Source: an uncultured Ruminiclostridium sp. (GTDB taxonomy: Bacteria > Bacillota > Clostridia > Oscillospirales > Ruminococcaceae). Taken from it: DNA of 22,369 nt. The stretch covers positions 1 through 22,369 of the forward strand of contig CAKSIR010000022.1 of assembly GCA_934462775.1 (NCBI GenBank), in the 5' to 3' direction. A model generated the notes under the pieces. That model was given only the letters and a program-made list of their open reading frames with translations, did not search any database and was not told the DNA's origin. Shown here piece after piece: positions 1 through 8,690 of this stretch. The position numbers and the translations under genes are program-made. Every line of letters begins with the position of its first letter. Position 1 is the first letter of the stretch.

Positions 1-4
1 CTTG

Positions 5-412
5 TTAGAGGGCTTTTTTGATAGTGAGAATGTTTTTGCCGTCACGGTAAGTGTATTCGATGTCGTCCATGCTCTTTTTCGCCATGAAAATGCCCAAGCC
101 GCCGATGTCGCGCTCCTCTGCGTTAAGGGTAATGTCAGGGTCCTGCTTTTCAAGGGGATTGTACGGCACGCCGCTGTCCTCAAAGGTGATTGCAACCGTT
201 ACAGGCTTCTCGGTTATCTCAACCACAATTTCAGCCTTGCCGATTTCGGGGTTGTAGGCGTAGTTTGCAATGTTTACAAAAATTTCCTCAACGGCAATGT
301 CAATCTGGGTCTGTATGCGCATTGAGCAGTCCGTTCCCTCAAGGGTTTCGTTTACAAAATCAAGAACTCTTTCCAGCTCATCTGTCTTAGCAGGTACAGT
401 AATTTTTTTCAT
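5..412 (-). CDS. RsbW/SpoIIAB-like anti-sigma serine kinase (HATPase)
   Basis: A small GHKL-type ATPase of 135 residues, the usual size for RsbW/SpoIIAB proteins. Such proteins bind a partner (often a sigma factor) and phosphorylate a STAS antagonist on serine. The N box is intact (VEEIFVN, residues about 41-47, with the catalytic Glu and the metal-binding Asn). The G1 box is EDSGVPYNP (about 78-86) and the glycine loop is GGLG (about 104-107). I start at the ATG at 412, because AGAAAGGTG lies 6 bp before it. A GTG at 421 would add three residues. The gene begins just after the phosphatase stop codon, so the two are probably translationally coupled. With the phosphatase and the STAS protein upstream it completes a partner-switching circuit. 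Its true target is unknown. The stop codon is only 4 bases from the window edge, so the operon may continue. Confidence 0.9.
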   Translation of the reverse strand: MKKITVPAKTDELERVLDFVNETLEGTDCSMRIQTQIDIAVEEIFVNIANYAYNPEIGKAEIVVEITEKPVTVAITFEDSGVPYNPLEKQDPDITLNAEERDIGGLGIFMAKKSMDDIEYTYRDGKNILTIKKAL

Positions 413-413
413 A

Positions 414-2084
414 TTATTCACCTTTCTCTCCGCAATATTTCAGGCTCAGCATTGTAATGTCGTCAAACTGCGGAGCACCGTCTACAAATTTATCAATATC
501 CGCTCTGATTACGGGCAAAAGCTCGGTCGGCTGCACATCGGCGTTCGCATTGAGCATCTCAAGCAGTCTGTCCTCGCCGTAAAGCTGATCGGAGCCGTTG
601 GTCGCCTCGGTAACGCCGTCGGTATAAAGGAACAGGCTCTCGCCCTTTTCAAGCACCGTTTCACCCTGACGGTACTTGATTCCCTCCATGCCTGCAAGCA
701 CAAAGCCGGGACGGGTCTTGAAATAGCCGTAGCCGCCGTCCCTGCGCCTGATAAGGGGCGGATTGTGACCTGCGTTGACGTACTTCAGCTCGCCTGTTGA
801 AAGAGTAAGTATGCCGAGCCACGCGGTTACGAACATACCCTCCTTGTTGCTTTCGCAAAGCTGAGCGTTTACGTTTGTGAAAATGTCGGCAGGGGATTCG
901 CCGTTCTGCGCATGGTTCTTGATAAGCGTCTTGGCAATTACCATGAACAGCGCCGCAGGCACGCCCTTGCCCGATACGTCCGCGATTACCGCCGCAAGGT
1001 GGTCGTCGTCAACAAGGAAGAAGTCGTAGAAGTCGCCGCCTACCTCCTTTGCAGGGTCCATGTGGGCGTAAATGTCAAACTGGCTGTTTTCGGGGAACGC
1101 CGGGAAAATGGTCGGCAGCATATCCGACTGAATCTGCGACGCAACGGAAAGCTCCGCGCCGATACGCTCCTTTTCGGCGGTTATGGCGGTTATGTTGTCA
1201 ATGTACTCGCGGATATTATGCTCCATTTGAAGAATACTTCCCGCAAGGGTTTCAATCTCGTCGTTGGTCTTGATAAGCCCTAACTTTTCGGAAACGCGCG
1301 CTTCGTTTTCCGCAAAGTCGTCCGCCTCGTCAGTGATGATCCTGATAGGCGTAAGCAGCGTCTTTTTCACCGCAAACAGCATAAGAACAACCACCGCCGC
1401 CGTTACAAGAGCTGAAAACAGCGCCGCGTAGAGGATATACGCCGTTCTGGCGCTTTGCAGGTTCTCCATAGCGATTTCAACGCCCACAATGCCCACAACA
1501 TCGCCTGCGCTGTTCTGTATGGGCGCAATGGCGGAGGTGTTGTAGCCGAAAGCGCTGTGGGAGTAGAAATAGTTGTCGGGTCTGCCCGCCGTATCGTAAA
1601 TGTACTTCGCGTCGTCAAGGAAATCCGCGTTCATGGGACTTACGTCGCCGGGAACGAATGGCTCGAAGCTGTCGTCGGGGTTATCCGCGTCCATAAGGTA
1701 TGTGAGATTTGACTCAATTCCGTTTTCGGTGCGCATATCGGCAACGTAAATGTAGTTAGCGTTCATGTTGCTGCGCAGGGAGTTTATAAGCGTCAGCACG
1801 CTCTGATACTTCTCGTCGGAGGATATTCTTTCGGCGGCGGCAGCCCTTTCCTCGTCGGTTGCGCAGGCCTTTATCTCCTTGAAATATTCCTCGACCTTAT
1901 CGCCGTCAATGTATGCGACAGCGGAGTAGGCTATCTGATACGCCTTGTCGTTGTACAGCTTTTCCATAACGGCAGTGTAGCGGTTGTAGCCGATAAAGCA
2001 GGTAACCGCCGTAACCAGTACGCCCAGCAATATAAAGCCCGCCATTATCTTTGCGGAAAGCTTGCCTTTCCTGTTTGTCTTCAT
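414..2084 (-). CDS. Membrane sensor PP2C/SpoIIE-type serine phosphatase with HAMP domain
   Basis: A 556-residue RsbU/SpoIIE-family phosphatase that would dephosphorylate a phospho-STAS antagonist. Order: a short basic N-terminus, TM1 (about 13-33), an extracytoplasmic sensor region (about 35-212, Cache-like in pattern), TM2 (about 216-239), a HAMP-like segment (about 240-295), a short coiled linker, then the catalytic domain (about 315-550). Metal-binding acidic residues are visible in GGDFYD (D351), IADVSGKG (D369), YTDGVTEA (D489) and DDITM (D541/D542), so it should be active. The ATG directly follows the stop codon of the upstream acetyltransferase gene, with GGGAGAG as ribosome binding site. 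The layout implies that an external signal is passed to the adjacent kinase/antagonist pair. The ligand cannot be told from the sequence. Confidence 0.93.
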   Translation of the reverse strand: MKTNRKGKLSAKIMAGFILLGVLVTAVTCFIGYNRYTAVMEKLYNDKAYQIAYSAVAYIDGDKVEEYFKEIKACATDEERAAAAERISSDEKYQSVLTLINSLRSNMNANYIYVADMRTENGIESNLTYLMDADNPDDSFEPFVPGDVSPMNADFLDDAKYIYDTAGRPDNYFYSHSAFGYNTSAIAPIQNSAGDVVGIVGVEIAMENLQSARTAYILYAALFSALVTAAVVVLMLFAVKKTLLTPIRIITDEADDFAENEARVSEKLGLIKTNDEIETLAGSILQMEHNIREYIDNITAITAEKERIGAELSVASQIQSDMLPTIFPAFPENSQFDIYAHMDPAKEVGGDFYDFFLVDDDHLAAVIADVSGKGVPAALFMVIAKTLIKNHAQNGESPADIFTNVNAQLCESNKEGMFVTAWLGILTLSTGELKYVNAGHNPPLIRRRDGGYGYFKTRPGFVLAGMEGIKYRQGETVLEKGESLFLYTDGVTEATNGSDQLYGEDRLLEMLNANADVQPTELLPVIRADIDKFVDGAPQFDDITMLSLKYCGEKGE

Positions 2085-2657
2085 TTAATCACTCTCCCGA
2101 AGTTTCATATATAGCTCTCCGTCGCAGCGGCACCGCCCTCCGCAGAAGGGGCAGACCATGTTTTCGACGCCGTACCACGGGCGGCTTATTCTGCACGCTG
2201 CGGAAAAGCCCGCGCCGTTAAGCAGCTTTCCCGCAGGAATAAAGTCTCCCTTTATCCATGCAAGGGCGAAAATGCGGCTGACGCGGTAATCGTTGAACAG
2301 CGCAGAGCCGAAAGCGTCAAGCAGCTGCTCCGAAAGCCCCGTCCCTCTGTACTTAGGGTCAACGGCTATGGAGCGGAACACTCCGACTTTTTCGTCCCTG
2401 CCGCAGTAATCAAGGATTTTTTCGGAAATATCCGCCGCCGCGTTTTCCCCCGTATCGCAGTAGCAGTAGAAGATTGCCGCTATTTCGCCGCCGTCAAAAA
2501 AAGCGTAGAAAAACCGGTTCGGGGTTTTCGCAATTTCCGCAAGGCTTTGGGGGGTGTAAAGCCCTTTGCCGAGATAAGCGCCGCAAAAATCGTTCACCTG
2601 TTCAATGTCGCACCCGTGCAGCGGCTTTGCCGCCGCCGACTTAATATTTATGTTCAT
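2085..2657 (-). CDS. GNAT-family N-acetyltransferase with C-terminal Cys cluster
   Basis: A 190-residue GNAT acetyltransferase. Motif A, which binds acetyl-CoA, is visible as SIAVDPKYRGTGLSEQLLDAF (about residues 96-116), with the RGTGLS pyrophosphate loop. The C-terminus holds four closely spaced cysteines (CPFCGGRCRC, about 169-178), which suggests a small metal site, unusual for a simple GNAT. The ATG at 2657 is preferred because CGGAG sits 9 bp before it. An in-frame ATG at 2666 has no room for a ribosome binding site. The substrate, protein or small molecule, is unknown. It sits between the MATE fusion and the phosphatase inside the signalling module and abuts the phosphatase start codon, so it is likely co-expressed with it. 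Confidence 0.85.
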   Translation of the reverse strand: MNINIKSAAAKPLHGCDIEQVNDFCGAYLGKGLYTPQSLAEIAKTPNRFFYAFFDGGEIAAIFYCYCDTGENAAADISEKILDYCGRDEKVGVFRSIAVDPKYRGTGLSEQLLDAFGSALFNDYRVSRIFALAWIKGDFIPAGKLLNGAGFSAACRISRPWYGVENMVCPFCGGRCRCDGELYMKLRESD

Positions 2658-2676
2658 TTGCTGCATCTCCGTAGAC

Positions 2677-4422
2677 CTATATAATTATCATCAGGCTGTT
2701 CGCGCCGAAAACACACTGATAATCCACTGATTTAGCCATTGCGGCTATGATTTTAACGCCCATGCTTTCGTCGCCGTTTTCGTCCGTTTCGAGGAGGGTC
2801 ATGGGGTTGAATTTCCTGCCAAGGCAGCGTATTCTTATGCCTGTGCTTGCCGCCGTGCTGAAGGCTCTCAGGTCGAAGGTATGCTCCTTTCCGTCGCCAA
2901 AGCATTTTTGGGTCATTATTGTGAGGATTTCCTCAATAGCAAGGCTGATTTTCATTGTCTGAGCGGGGGACATATCGTTTTCGCCGCAGAAGTCGCTGAT
3001 TTTTTCGCTGGCGGAGCAGATTTCCTCGCTACTTGACGAAACCGAGAAGTCAAGGACGTGTTCGTCGCTGCCCTTGTCGTTCAGCAGGAAGAACGTGCGC
3101 GACCTGTTTTTCGCTCTCTGTACCGCAAGTATGCCCAAGGTCAGCAGAAGCGTCAGAATTTCCGTCAGCGGCAGGAACAGCCACACATAGCCGCCAAGCC
3201 TTATAAGCGCGGTCAAGGTTATTACCGTGCAGACGAAAATGCGGGATACGGTTATGGTGTTGGCGATTGCCACATGACCGGAGCTGCTGTAATAGCCTGC
3301 CAGAATGTTGTTCAGACTGCCGAACGCAAGCCCTGCCGCAAGGCAGACGACCGCTCCCGTAACAGGGCAGTCAACGCCGAACAGCGCGCCTATCTGCGCG
3401 GAAAAAACGGATATCAGCGCACCGTAGGAAATAACGCTTATTGCCGCCGCCCGAAGCTCCTGCCTGAGCATTATGGCAAGACCGCCCTTGTTGCGCTCGG
3501 CGCTGTAAATGCCGATAATGGGCGCGGCGGTCTGAGGTATGCCGTTTACCGCAAAAAGAGCGAACTCGCTCAGGCTGTTCACCACCGAGAATACTGAAAC
3601 CATAATGTTTCCGCCAAAGGAAAGCAGCGCCGAGTTCAGAAACAGCACTCTCAGCGCGGACATGAGATTGTCCATTGCCGCAGGGCTGCCGAATTTTACA
3701 ACGGAAAGCAGCAGTCTTGGCTTTTCAAATTCAAGCCTGAAGCGGAAGTTGTCGCTTTTTGCAAGGAAAACAAAGCCAACCGCGCAGGCTGACGCCGAGG
3801 CTATTACGCTTGCAAGCGCAGCCCCCGTAATTCCCATATCAAGCCCGAAAATAAGCAGCAGGTCAAGCGCCGCGTTGGCGGCGGTCATAATCAGAGCACA
3901 GACGGAGGATTGCTTGCTTTTTCCGTCAAGGCGAAGGTAGTATATCGGTATGTACACCATGATTTTCGCCGCCGAGCCCAGCAGCGTCACCAGCGAATAG
4001 TCATAGACCATTTCGTAAAGGCTGCCGCCGCCTGAAAGAACCGCGGCAGCAGGCGCGGCTAAAAGTCCGCCGATTACGGTTATGATAATTGAAACCGCCG
4101 CCGCATAAAGGGTAACGCTGTTAAAAATCCGGACGGCTTTTTTCATATCGCCCGATCCTATTTCGCGGGAGGAGCAGACGCAGCCCCCCGAAACAAGCAG
4201 CGACCCCACGGTGCAAAGCAGCAGATAAACGGGCATACAGATGCTTACCGCCGCCAGTCCGTCCGAGCCTATTTTCTGACCTACGATTATGCCGTCAACC
4301 AGTACGTTTATGGTTCCGCCCAGAGTTCCCACCATAGTCGGTATAAGGTATCTGCCGAAGGTTTTCTTTAAGAAACGGTCGTTCTGACCGAGCTTGTACG
4401 CCTCTTTTGCCGCTGTGCTCAT
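2677..4422 (-). CDS. MATE-family transporter fused to a degenerate RsbW-like ATPase domain
   Basis: A 581-residue fusion. Residues about 1-440 are a polytopic MATE (multi-antimicrobial extrusion) exporter, recognisable from its N-terminal half (TMVGTLGGTINVLVDGIIVG, residues 29-48) and about 12 hydrophobic segments. Residues about 452-581 resemble the RsbW kinase at the end of the operon. Key ATPase positions are changed: the N-box Asn is Ile502 (IEEILTIM), the G1 Asp is Cys533 (CLGRKFNP), and the glycine loop keeps only one Gly (SMGV). The catalytic Glu498 remains. The domain therefore probably binds a partner but may not phosphorylate it. The ATG overlaps the STAS stop codon (ATGA), pointing to tight coupling with that antagonist. 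Substrate unknown. Confidence 0.88.
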   Translation of the reverse strand: MSTAAKEAYKLGQNDRFLKKTFGRYLIPTMVGTLGGTINVLVDGIIVGQKIGSDGLAAVSICMPVYLLLCTVGSLLVSGGCVCSSREIGSGDMKKAVRIFNSVTLYAAAVSIIITVIGGLLAAPAAAVLSGGGSLYEMVYDYSLVTLLGSAAKIMVYIPIYYLRLDGKSKQSSVCALIMTAANAALDLLLIFGLDMGITGAALASVIASASACAVGFVFLAKSDNFRFRLEFEKPRLLLSVVKFGSPAAMDNLMSALRVLFLNSALLSFGGNIMVSVFSVVNSLSEFALFAVNGIPQTAAPIIGIYSAERNKGGLAIMLRQELRAAAISVISYGALISVFSAQIGALFGVDCPVTGAVVCLAAGLAFGSLNNILAGYYSSSGHVAIANTITVSRIFVCTVITLTALIRLGGYVWLFLPLTEILTLLLTLGILAVQRAKNRSRTFFLLNDKGSDEHVLDFSVSSSSEEICSASEKISDFCGENDMSPAQTMKISLAIEEILTIMTQKCFGDGKEHTFDLRAFSTAASTGIRIRCLGRKFNPMTLLETDENGDESMGVKIIAAMAKSVDYQCVFGANSLMIII

Positions 4423-4715
4423 TCGATGGTCAGAATATCAACAAAACCGGTGATTTCAAATACCTCCATAACGGTAGGCTTTACGTTTGTGATAACCATG
4501 CTGCCCTGCTTGTTCATCAGCTTCTGCGTCGCGAGTATTACGCGAAGCCCTGCCGAGGAAACGTATTCAAGCTTTGTAAAGTCAAGCACCAGCTTCTTTA
4601 CGCCCTCGACAGAAGCTTTAAGCTCGCTTTCAAGCTGCGGAGCGGTGTTTGTGTCAAGTCTGCCTTCGATTGTTATTGTGAGAGTATCGTTCTCTGCGTT
4701 TTTGATAATGTTCAT
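4419..4715 (-). CDS. STAS-domain anti-sigma factor antagonist (SpoIIAA/RsbV-like)
   Basis: A 98-residue single STAS domain, the normal length for SpoIIAA/RsbV. The phosphorylation loop is seen as EYVSSAGLRV (residues about 50-59); by alignment to RsbV the likely phosphosite is Ser54. In its unphosphorylated form such a protein captures the RsbW-like kinase and frees the kinase's partner. The start is supported by AAAGGAGA 6-7 bp before the ATG. It lies 34 bp after the hydrolase gene and overlaps the MATE fusion by four bases. Likely partners within the operon are the RsbW-like kinase, the degenerate RsbW domain of the MATE fusion and the PP2C phosphatase. Confidence 0.93.
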   Translation of the reverse strand: MNIIKNAENDTLTITIEGRLDTNTAPQLESELKASVEGVKKLVLDFTKLEYVSSAGLRVILATQKLMNKQGSMVITNVKPTVMEVFEITGFVDILTIE

Positions 4716-4749
4716 GGTTTTCTCCTTTGTGGTGATATATCGGGAAATG

Positions 4750-6081
4750 TCAGAACCCCCTGTTTTTCAGGTCGCTGACCACTCCCACATAAAACTCCCT
4801 GACGTCAAAGCCGGGAATGTTTTCTCTGTTTAGGTCTATCATATCCGCATGGGTAACGCCGCGCCTTCCCTTGACGCTTACAAGGCGGAAATTGTCGCCC
4901 CACTTCATTGATTCGGTGGCAACCAGTCCGTCGTTTGCGCCGTCGTACTTTTTGACGAGAGGATAGGAAACGTTCAGCGGAAATCTGCCGCTTTTCGCTC
5001 TCCGCGCCATGGAGCCGCAGCTTTGGTAGAAAACTCCCTCCATGTCGGGAGTTACCGCGTTCAGCTCTTCGACTCTGCTGTTGCGCAGATCGCCCACCGC
5101 CGCAAGAAAGTCGGGACTTTTGTCCCCTATTTTCTTCAGCGCCGTATTGTAGGCAAGCGCCATTTTTTCTCTTACCGGCGGCGCAATCCTGTCGAACAGG
5201 TGTTCAACGAAAAGGCAGCCGTGATGAGGAGTATTCACTGTGGTAAGGCTTGCCACATATTTGTCCATGCCAAGGTTGGATATTGCATAGCGGCAGTCAA
5301 GTCCGCCCTTTGAATGAGCGATTATATTCACCTTTTCAGCCCCTGTGCGGCGGATTATTTCCTCAATCCTGCCTGCAATCTCGCGGGCGCTGTCAATAAC
5401 TGAAAGAGCGCTCTGCTGATCGCCGTAGTAAATCTCCGCACCGTTTTGAATGAGGGCTTCGGGAGTTCTGCCCCAGTAGTTGAGCGCGCTGCTGTCGCGG
5501 AAGAATACGCCGTGAACAAGCAGCAGAGGGTATTTCGTTTTGCATATGTCCTGTCCTCTGCGGCTTTCCTCAAGCTTGACGCGGTAAATCTCGAACACCG
5601 CCTCGCGCCTTGTAAGAACGATTATCTTCACCAGAAAGTAAACGTTCAGCGGAAAAATCATTCCGAAAACCGCTCCAAGCACTCTCGTCCTGAAGCCAAG
5701 CTGCACTGAGGTCATGTACACTCTGATAATGCCGTTCCAAAACACAATAGCCTCGGCAATGGCCGCAAGGACCCCTATGCCTATAAGCTGCCCGATTGTG
5801 TAATGTCCGCTTAAAACCATGGCTGTAAAGGCGGCTATTTCAAGCGCAAGGGTTATCATGAACGCTGACAGCAGGTCGCTTCCTCCGGCAAGAACGGTCA
5901 GCTTGAACCTGCCCGCGCGGTAAATTCCGGGAAATACGTTTATCAAAACAAATGCAAAAACAATGATAACGGCAAGAGGAACCGATAAAATCGGTCCGTC
6001 AATTGCCATTACCATCGGCATTATATTTGCTGCAAGCAGAATAACGGCGCAGTCAAGAAAAAGAAGCAGGATCCTTAGCAT
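4750..6081 (-). CDS. Membrane-tethered alpha/beta-hydrolase (lipase-like)
   Basis: A 443-residue protein with two parts. Residues about 1-157 hold five hydrophobic helices. Residues about 182-443 are an alpha/beta-hydrolase of the triacylglycerol-lipase type: LLLVHGVF (oxyanion region, H190-G191), IIAHSKGGLD with nucleophile Ser257, VNTPHHG after the next strand, Asp384 in GANDGLV and His411 in THADMID. The triad is complete, so activity on an ester or lipid is expected. With an odd number of helices and basic loops after TM2 and TM4, the catalytic domain may face outward, although the basic stretch right after TM5 makes this uncertain. The gene follows the large lipoprotein by 12 bp and precedes the STAS gene. 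Substrate unknown. Confidence 0.85.
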   Translation of the reverse strand: MLRILLLFLDCAVILLAANIMPMVMAIDGPILSVPLAVIIVFAFVLINVFPGIYRAGRFKLTVLAGGSDLLSAFMITLALEIAAFTAMVLSGHYTIGQLIGIGVLAAIAEAIVFWNGIIRVYMTSVQLGFRTRVLGAVFGMIFPLNVYFLVKIIVLTRREAVFEIYRVKLEESRRGQDICKTKYPLLLVHGVFFRDSSALNYWGRTPEALIQNGAEIYYGDQQSALSVIDSAREIAGRIEEIIRRTGAEKVNIIAHSKGGLDCRYAISNLGMDKYVASLTTVNTPHHGCLFVEHLFDRIAPPVREKMALAYNTALKKIGDKSPDFLAAVGDLRNSRVEELNAVTPDMEGVFYQSCGSMARRAKSGRFPLNVSYPLVKKYDGANDGLVATESMKWGDNFRLVSVKGRRGVTHADMIDLNRENIPGFDVREFYVGVVSDLKNRGF

Positions 6082-6093
6082 AAAAACCTCATA

Positions 6094-7488
6094 TTACGAT
6101 ATTTCACTTATATTATACACGAAATAGCGGGCGTTTGCAATATCGGTCAGCTCCGGCTCCTTTGTCGACGTCTGAGTGCTGATAACCTCTCCCTTTGAGT
6201 TGTAGGAGGTTATCTTCGTGCTGATTTTGCCGGAATAGCCGACAGCAATCACCTTATCCGCGCTGTATCTGAACAGTGCGTAATAGTAGCCTTCCTTTGT
6301 TCTTGAGCTGTTTTTGTTGTAAATTCCGTCAAGCGCGGCGGCGTAAAATTCTGAATCGTCCTTCACATATATCTGATGATTTGTAACCGTGGTATAAATG
6401 TTTTTGTATATGCTGCCCGAATATGTTATATTTACGCTGACCGGACTGCCGTCGCTGCCGTATTCGTTATCAAATTTGCTTATCGCCGCGTAATCCTCCT
6501 TAAAGCGAACAAAGTAATTACCGCCGTTGCTGCTGTATGCCGTAACGTTAACGTCTTCTGAAGGATTAGAGCCTATGTCAGATTTTATAGAGCCGTGCTG
6601 ATAGTAATAGCTGTTGCCCTCGGAGTAAATTCTTGCGCCGTTTGACGGGAACGTGCAGGAGTTGTAAAAACTCGTTCCGTCGGGAAGCTTTTCTACCGGT
6701 CCGCTTTCGCCGGGAGAATCGAAATCCGCATAATAAAGGCCATAAACCACGTTTTTAAACGGGCTTTCGCTGTCGTCCTCTATCTCCTCGGAGTCAATGT
6801 CGTCGGACGTGTAATTCTCCTCGTAAAGCATATAGCAGACGTAAACCCCTTTTTCCTTATTGGCGGGATAAAGTCCGACGCACTCATGAGGAGTTGCCTT
6901 CTGTCCGTTATAAGCATCTCTCAGCGCCACATATATTTCGCCCATTTGTTTCGGAAATACGTATACCGCAATAACGCCGGACGAATACTGATAATACAGC
7001 AGTTTGCCGGAAAGCTGCACAAAATAGCACTTATTATAGCCCTCCGCATAGTGAAGGCTGGGAGGACCGTCATAGGAACCAATCTCAAAGCCATATATCT
7101 TTTTGTATTTCATTGTATTTATATTGTATGCGGCAAAGCAGACGTAATAATTCTGATAAGCGTTCGACTCGGTATTTGCCGAGGCAGATAAAACGCCCGA
7201 ATATATATAGAGAAAATCTCCCGAGCTTTCAATATAGTCAATGACTATGAATTCGGACAAGCTGTCCTTAACTCTGTCGTCAACCTTGAACGCAGGATTT
7301 CCGCCGGAATAAATATATTCCATCTTGTGGGTCGGCATAGCGCTGCTGCTGCCGCCGCCGCTTTCCCGTTCGGTGATTGCGGGCTTTGTCACTTCGCCGT
7401 CTACGGCGACCTTTACTATGATTGAATCGGCACAGCCGCTGAAAAGCAGCATTGCAATTATAAGTAATACGGCTGCAGGCTTTCTCAT
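6094..7488 (-). CDS. Large lipoprotein of unknown function
   Basis: A 464-residue predicted lipoprotein. It has a basic N-terminus, a hydrophobic core and the lipobox LFSGC with Cys19 as lipidation site. The mature protein is rich in Tyr, Ser, Asn and Asp and shows alternating hydrophobic and polar strands, for example repeated tyrosine-rich pieces around residues 95-180 and 290-440. This suggests an all-beta, possibly propeller-like fold, but I recognise no family. A short acidic stretch (DDIDSEEIEDDSE, about 229-241) sits in the middle. The start is supported by GAAAGGAG shortly before the ATG. It lies 14 bp downstream of the second Ig-like protein gene and 12 bp before the hydrolase gene, so it probably works at the outer face of the membrane with these. 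Confidence 0.75.
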   Translation of the reverse strand: MRKPAAVLLIIAMLLFSGCADSIIVKVAVDGEVTKPAITERESGGGSSSAMPTHKMEYIYSGGNPAFKVDDRVKDSLSEFIVIDYIESSGDFLYIYSGVLSASANTESNAYQNYYVCFAAYNINTMKYKKIYGFEIGSYDGPPSLHYAEGYNKCYFVQLSGKLLYYQYSSGVIAVYVFPKQMGEIYVALRDAYNGQKATPHECVGLYPANKEKGVYVCYMLYEENYTSDDIDSEEIEDDSESPFKNVVYGLYYADFDSPGESGPVEKLPDGTSFYNSCTFPSNGARIYSEGNSYYYQHGSIKSDIGSNPSEDVNVTAYSSNGGNYFVRFKEDYAAISKFDNEYGSDGSPVSVNITYSGSIYKNIYTTVTNHQIYVKDDSEFYAAALDGIYNKNSSRTKEGYYYALFRYSADKVIAVGYSGKISTKITSYNSKGEVISTQTSTKEPELTDIANARYFVYNISEIS

Positions 7489-7502
7489 AGCTTCTCCTTT
7501 CG

Positions 7503-8690
7503 TTACTTTACCCTCAGCGGATGGGTCTTATGGTAGATGAAATACGCCGCAAGGATAATAACTACAACCGCCGAGCTGATAATTATTCCCGCGGGGGCAA
7601 CGCCCGATTTCGCCTCGATTACAACGCGGTAGGTCGCTGTGTTCCCCGCTTCGTCTGACGCGTTTATTCTGTAAATTCCCGACGCGGAAAGGGTATCGTC
7701 CCGCATGGTGTAGTTGAATCCGTCTTTAAGTATTTCGTAGGTATACTCTCCGTCGGCGGTAATTACAACGGGGTCGCTGAAGGTAAGACTGCGTCCGCCG
7801 TTAAAATACAGCACAGGCGCTTTTGTGTCGCGGACGATGGTCATTGTCCTGTTTACGGTACCGTTGGAATAGGCAATTTCATACCTTCCGTCCTTATCCA
7901 TAAGGAGGACCCTGCCGTGCGGAATTTCCTCTCCGTCCACTGCGGCGGAGGTTATTTCATAGCCTGCGGGCACAGTGAAAATATCGGCGTTCCCGCTGGG
8001 CTTCTGCATTATGACAAAGGAAAGGTGGTATATTTTTCCGCCTGTCATGTCGGTAAAGATAAGGCTGTAATCTCCATCTTCGGACAGGTAGATGCTGCGG
8101 CTCATCGTGGACGTATCATCGCCGTGAGTGACAGTGCATATATAGTTATCCTCTACGGAAATTTCCGCAGGAAAGGCAATCGTTTCGCCGTCAAGCACGT
8201 TGGAGGTTATCCCGTCGGCGGAAAAGCGTCCGTTTTCGTAAGCTCCCGAAAAGCGTCCGTCCTTGACGGACATTTCCGATTCAAGCGAAAAGCTGAACTG
8301 AACGGTCTGAACGTCCGAAATGGCGTACAGCGTGTAGCTGCCGCTTTCGGAAAGGATACTGCCCTTGGTGTAGCCTATATCCTCGCCGTTGAGCATGAGA
8401 ATTACCTCCACGTTTTCGCTCCAGCTCAGCCACAGGTAGGAAATATCCGAGTCTGCGCTGAGAGATGCTGTGGAGTACAGAGTTTCGCCGTTGTCAAAGG
8501 TAAAGGTGTACAGCTCGGTTTCGCTGCTGTACACAAGGTCGGCGCCGTTTTCCGCCGCTTCTCCGCTGTCGGCGGCTTCAGCGCCGGACGGTATTTCCGT
8601 GCCGTAATCCTCCGCCTCTGCGAAAACCCTCGCCGTAAGCAGGAAGCACATTGCGGCGGCGGCAATAACAGCCGCTATCTTACATTTCAT
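7503..8690 (-). CDS. Signal-peptide, Ig-like, C-terminally membrane-anchored surface protein (paralogue 2)
   Basis: A 395-residue type I membrane protein. A signal peptide (about 1-24, ending near VFAEA) leads into several Ig-like or beta-sandwich segments, a C-terminal helix (about 367-386) and a short basic tail (HKTHPLRVK). The last repeat contains RDTKAPVLYFNG and ASDEAGNTATYRVVIE, typical of bacterial Ig-like modules. It is clearly related to the larger protein at 16378-17952: both share the series P-x-G..I, DKDGRY, RDT-x-x-P, a strand-rich module ending in DEAGN, and a terminal anchor. No sortase motif is present. The ATG lies within the end of the 87-residue gene (11-bp overlap), with AGGAG 7 bp before it. 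A structural or adhesin role in the secretion apparatus is an inference. Confidence 0.8.
   Translation of the reverse strand: MKCKIAAVIAAAAMCFLLTARVFAEAEDYGTEIPSGAEAADSGEAAENGADLVYSSETELYTFTFDNGETLYSTASLSADSDISYLWLSWSENVEVILMLNGEDIGYTKGSILSESGSYTLYAISDVQTVQFSFSLESEMSVKDGRFSGAYENGRFSADGITSNVLDGETIAFPAEISVEDNYICTVTHGDDTSTMSRSIYLSEDGDYSLIFTDMTGGKIYHLSFVIMQKPSGNADIFTVPAGYEITSAAVDGEEIPHGRVLLMDKDGRYEIAYSNGTVNRTMTIVRDTKAPVLYFNGGRSLTFSDPVVITADGEYTYEILKDGFNYTMRDDTLSASGIYRINASDEAGNTATYRVVIEAKSGVAPAGIIISSAVVVIILAAYFIYHKTHPLRVK

Noticed and set aside
3058..3597. Plus-strand 179-codon ORF within the MATE gene
   Set aside because: Antisense shadow; no start signals and no family resemblance.
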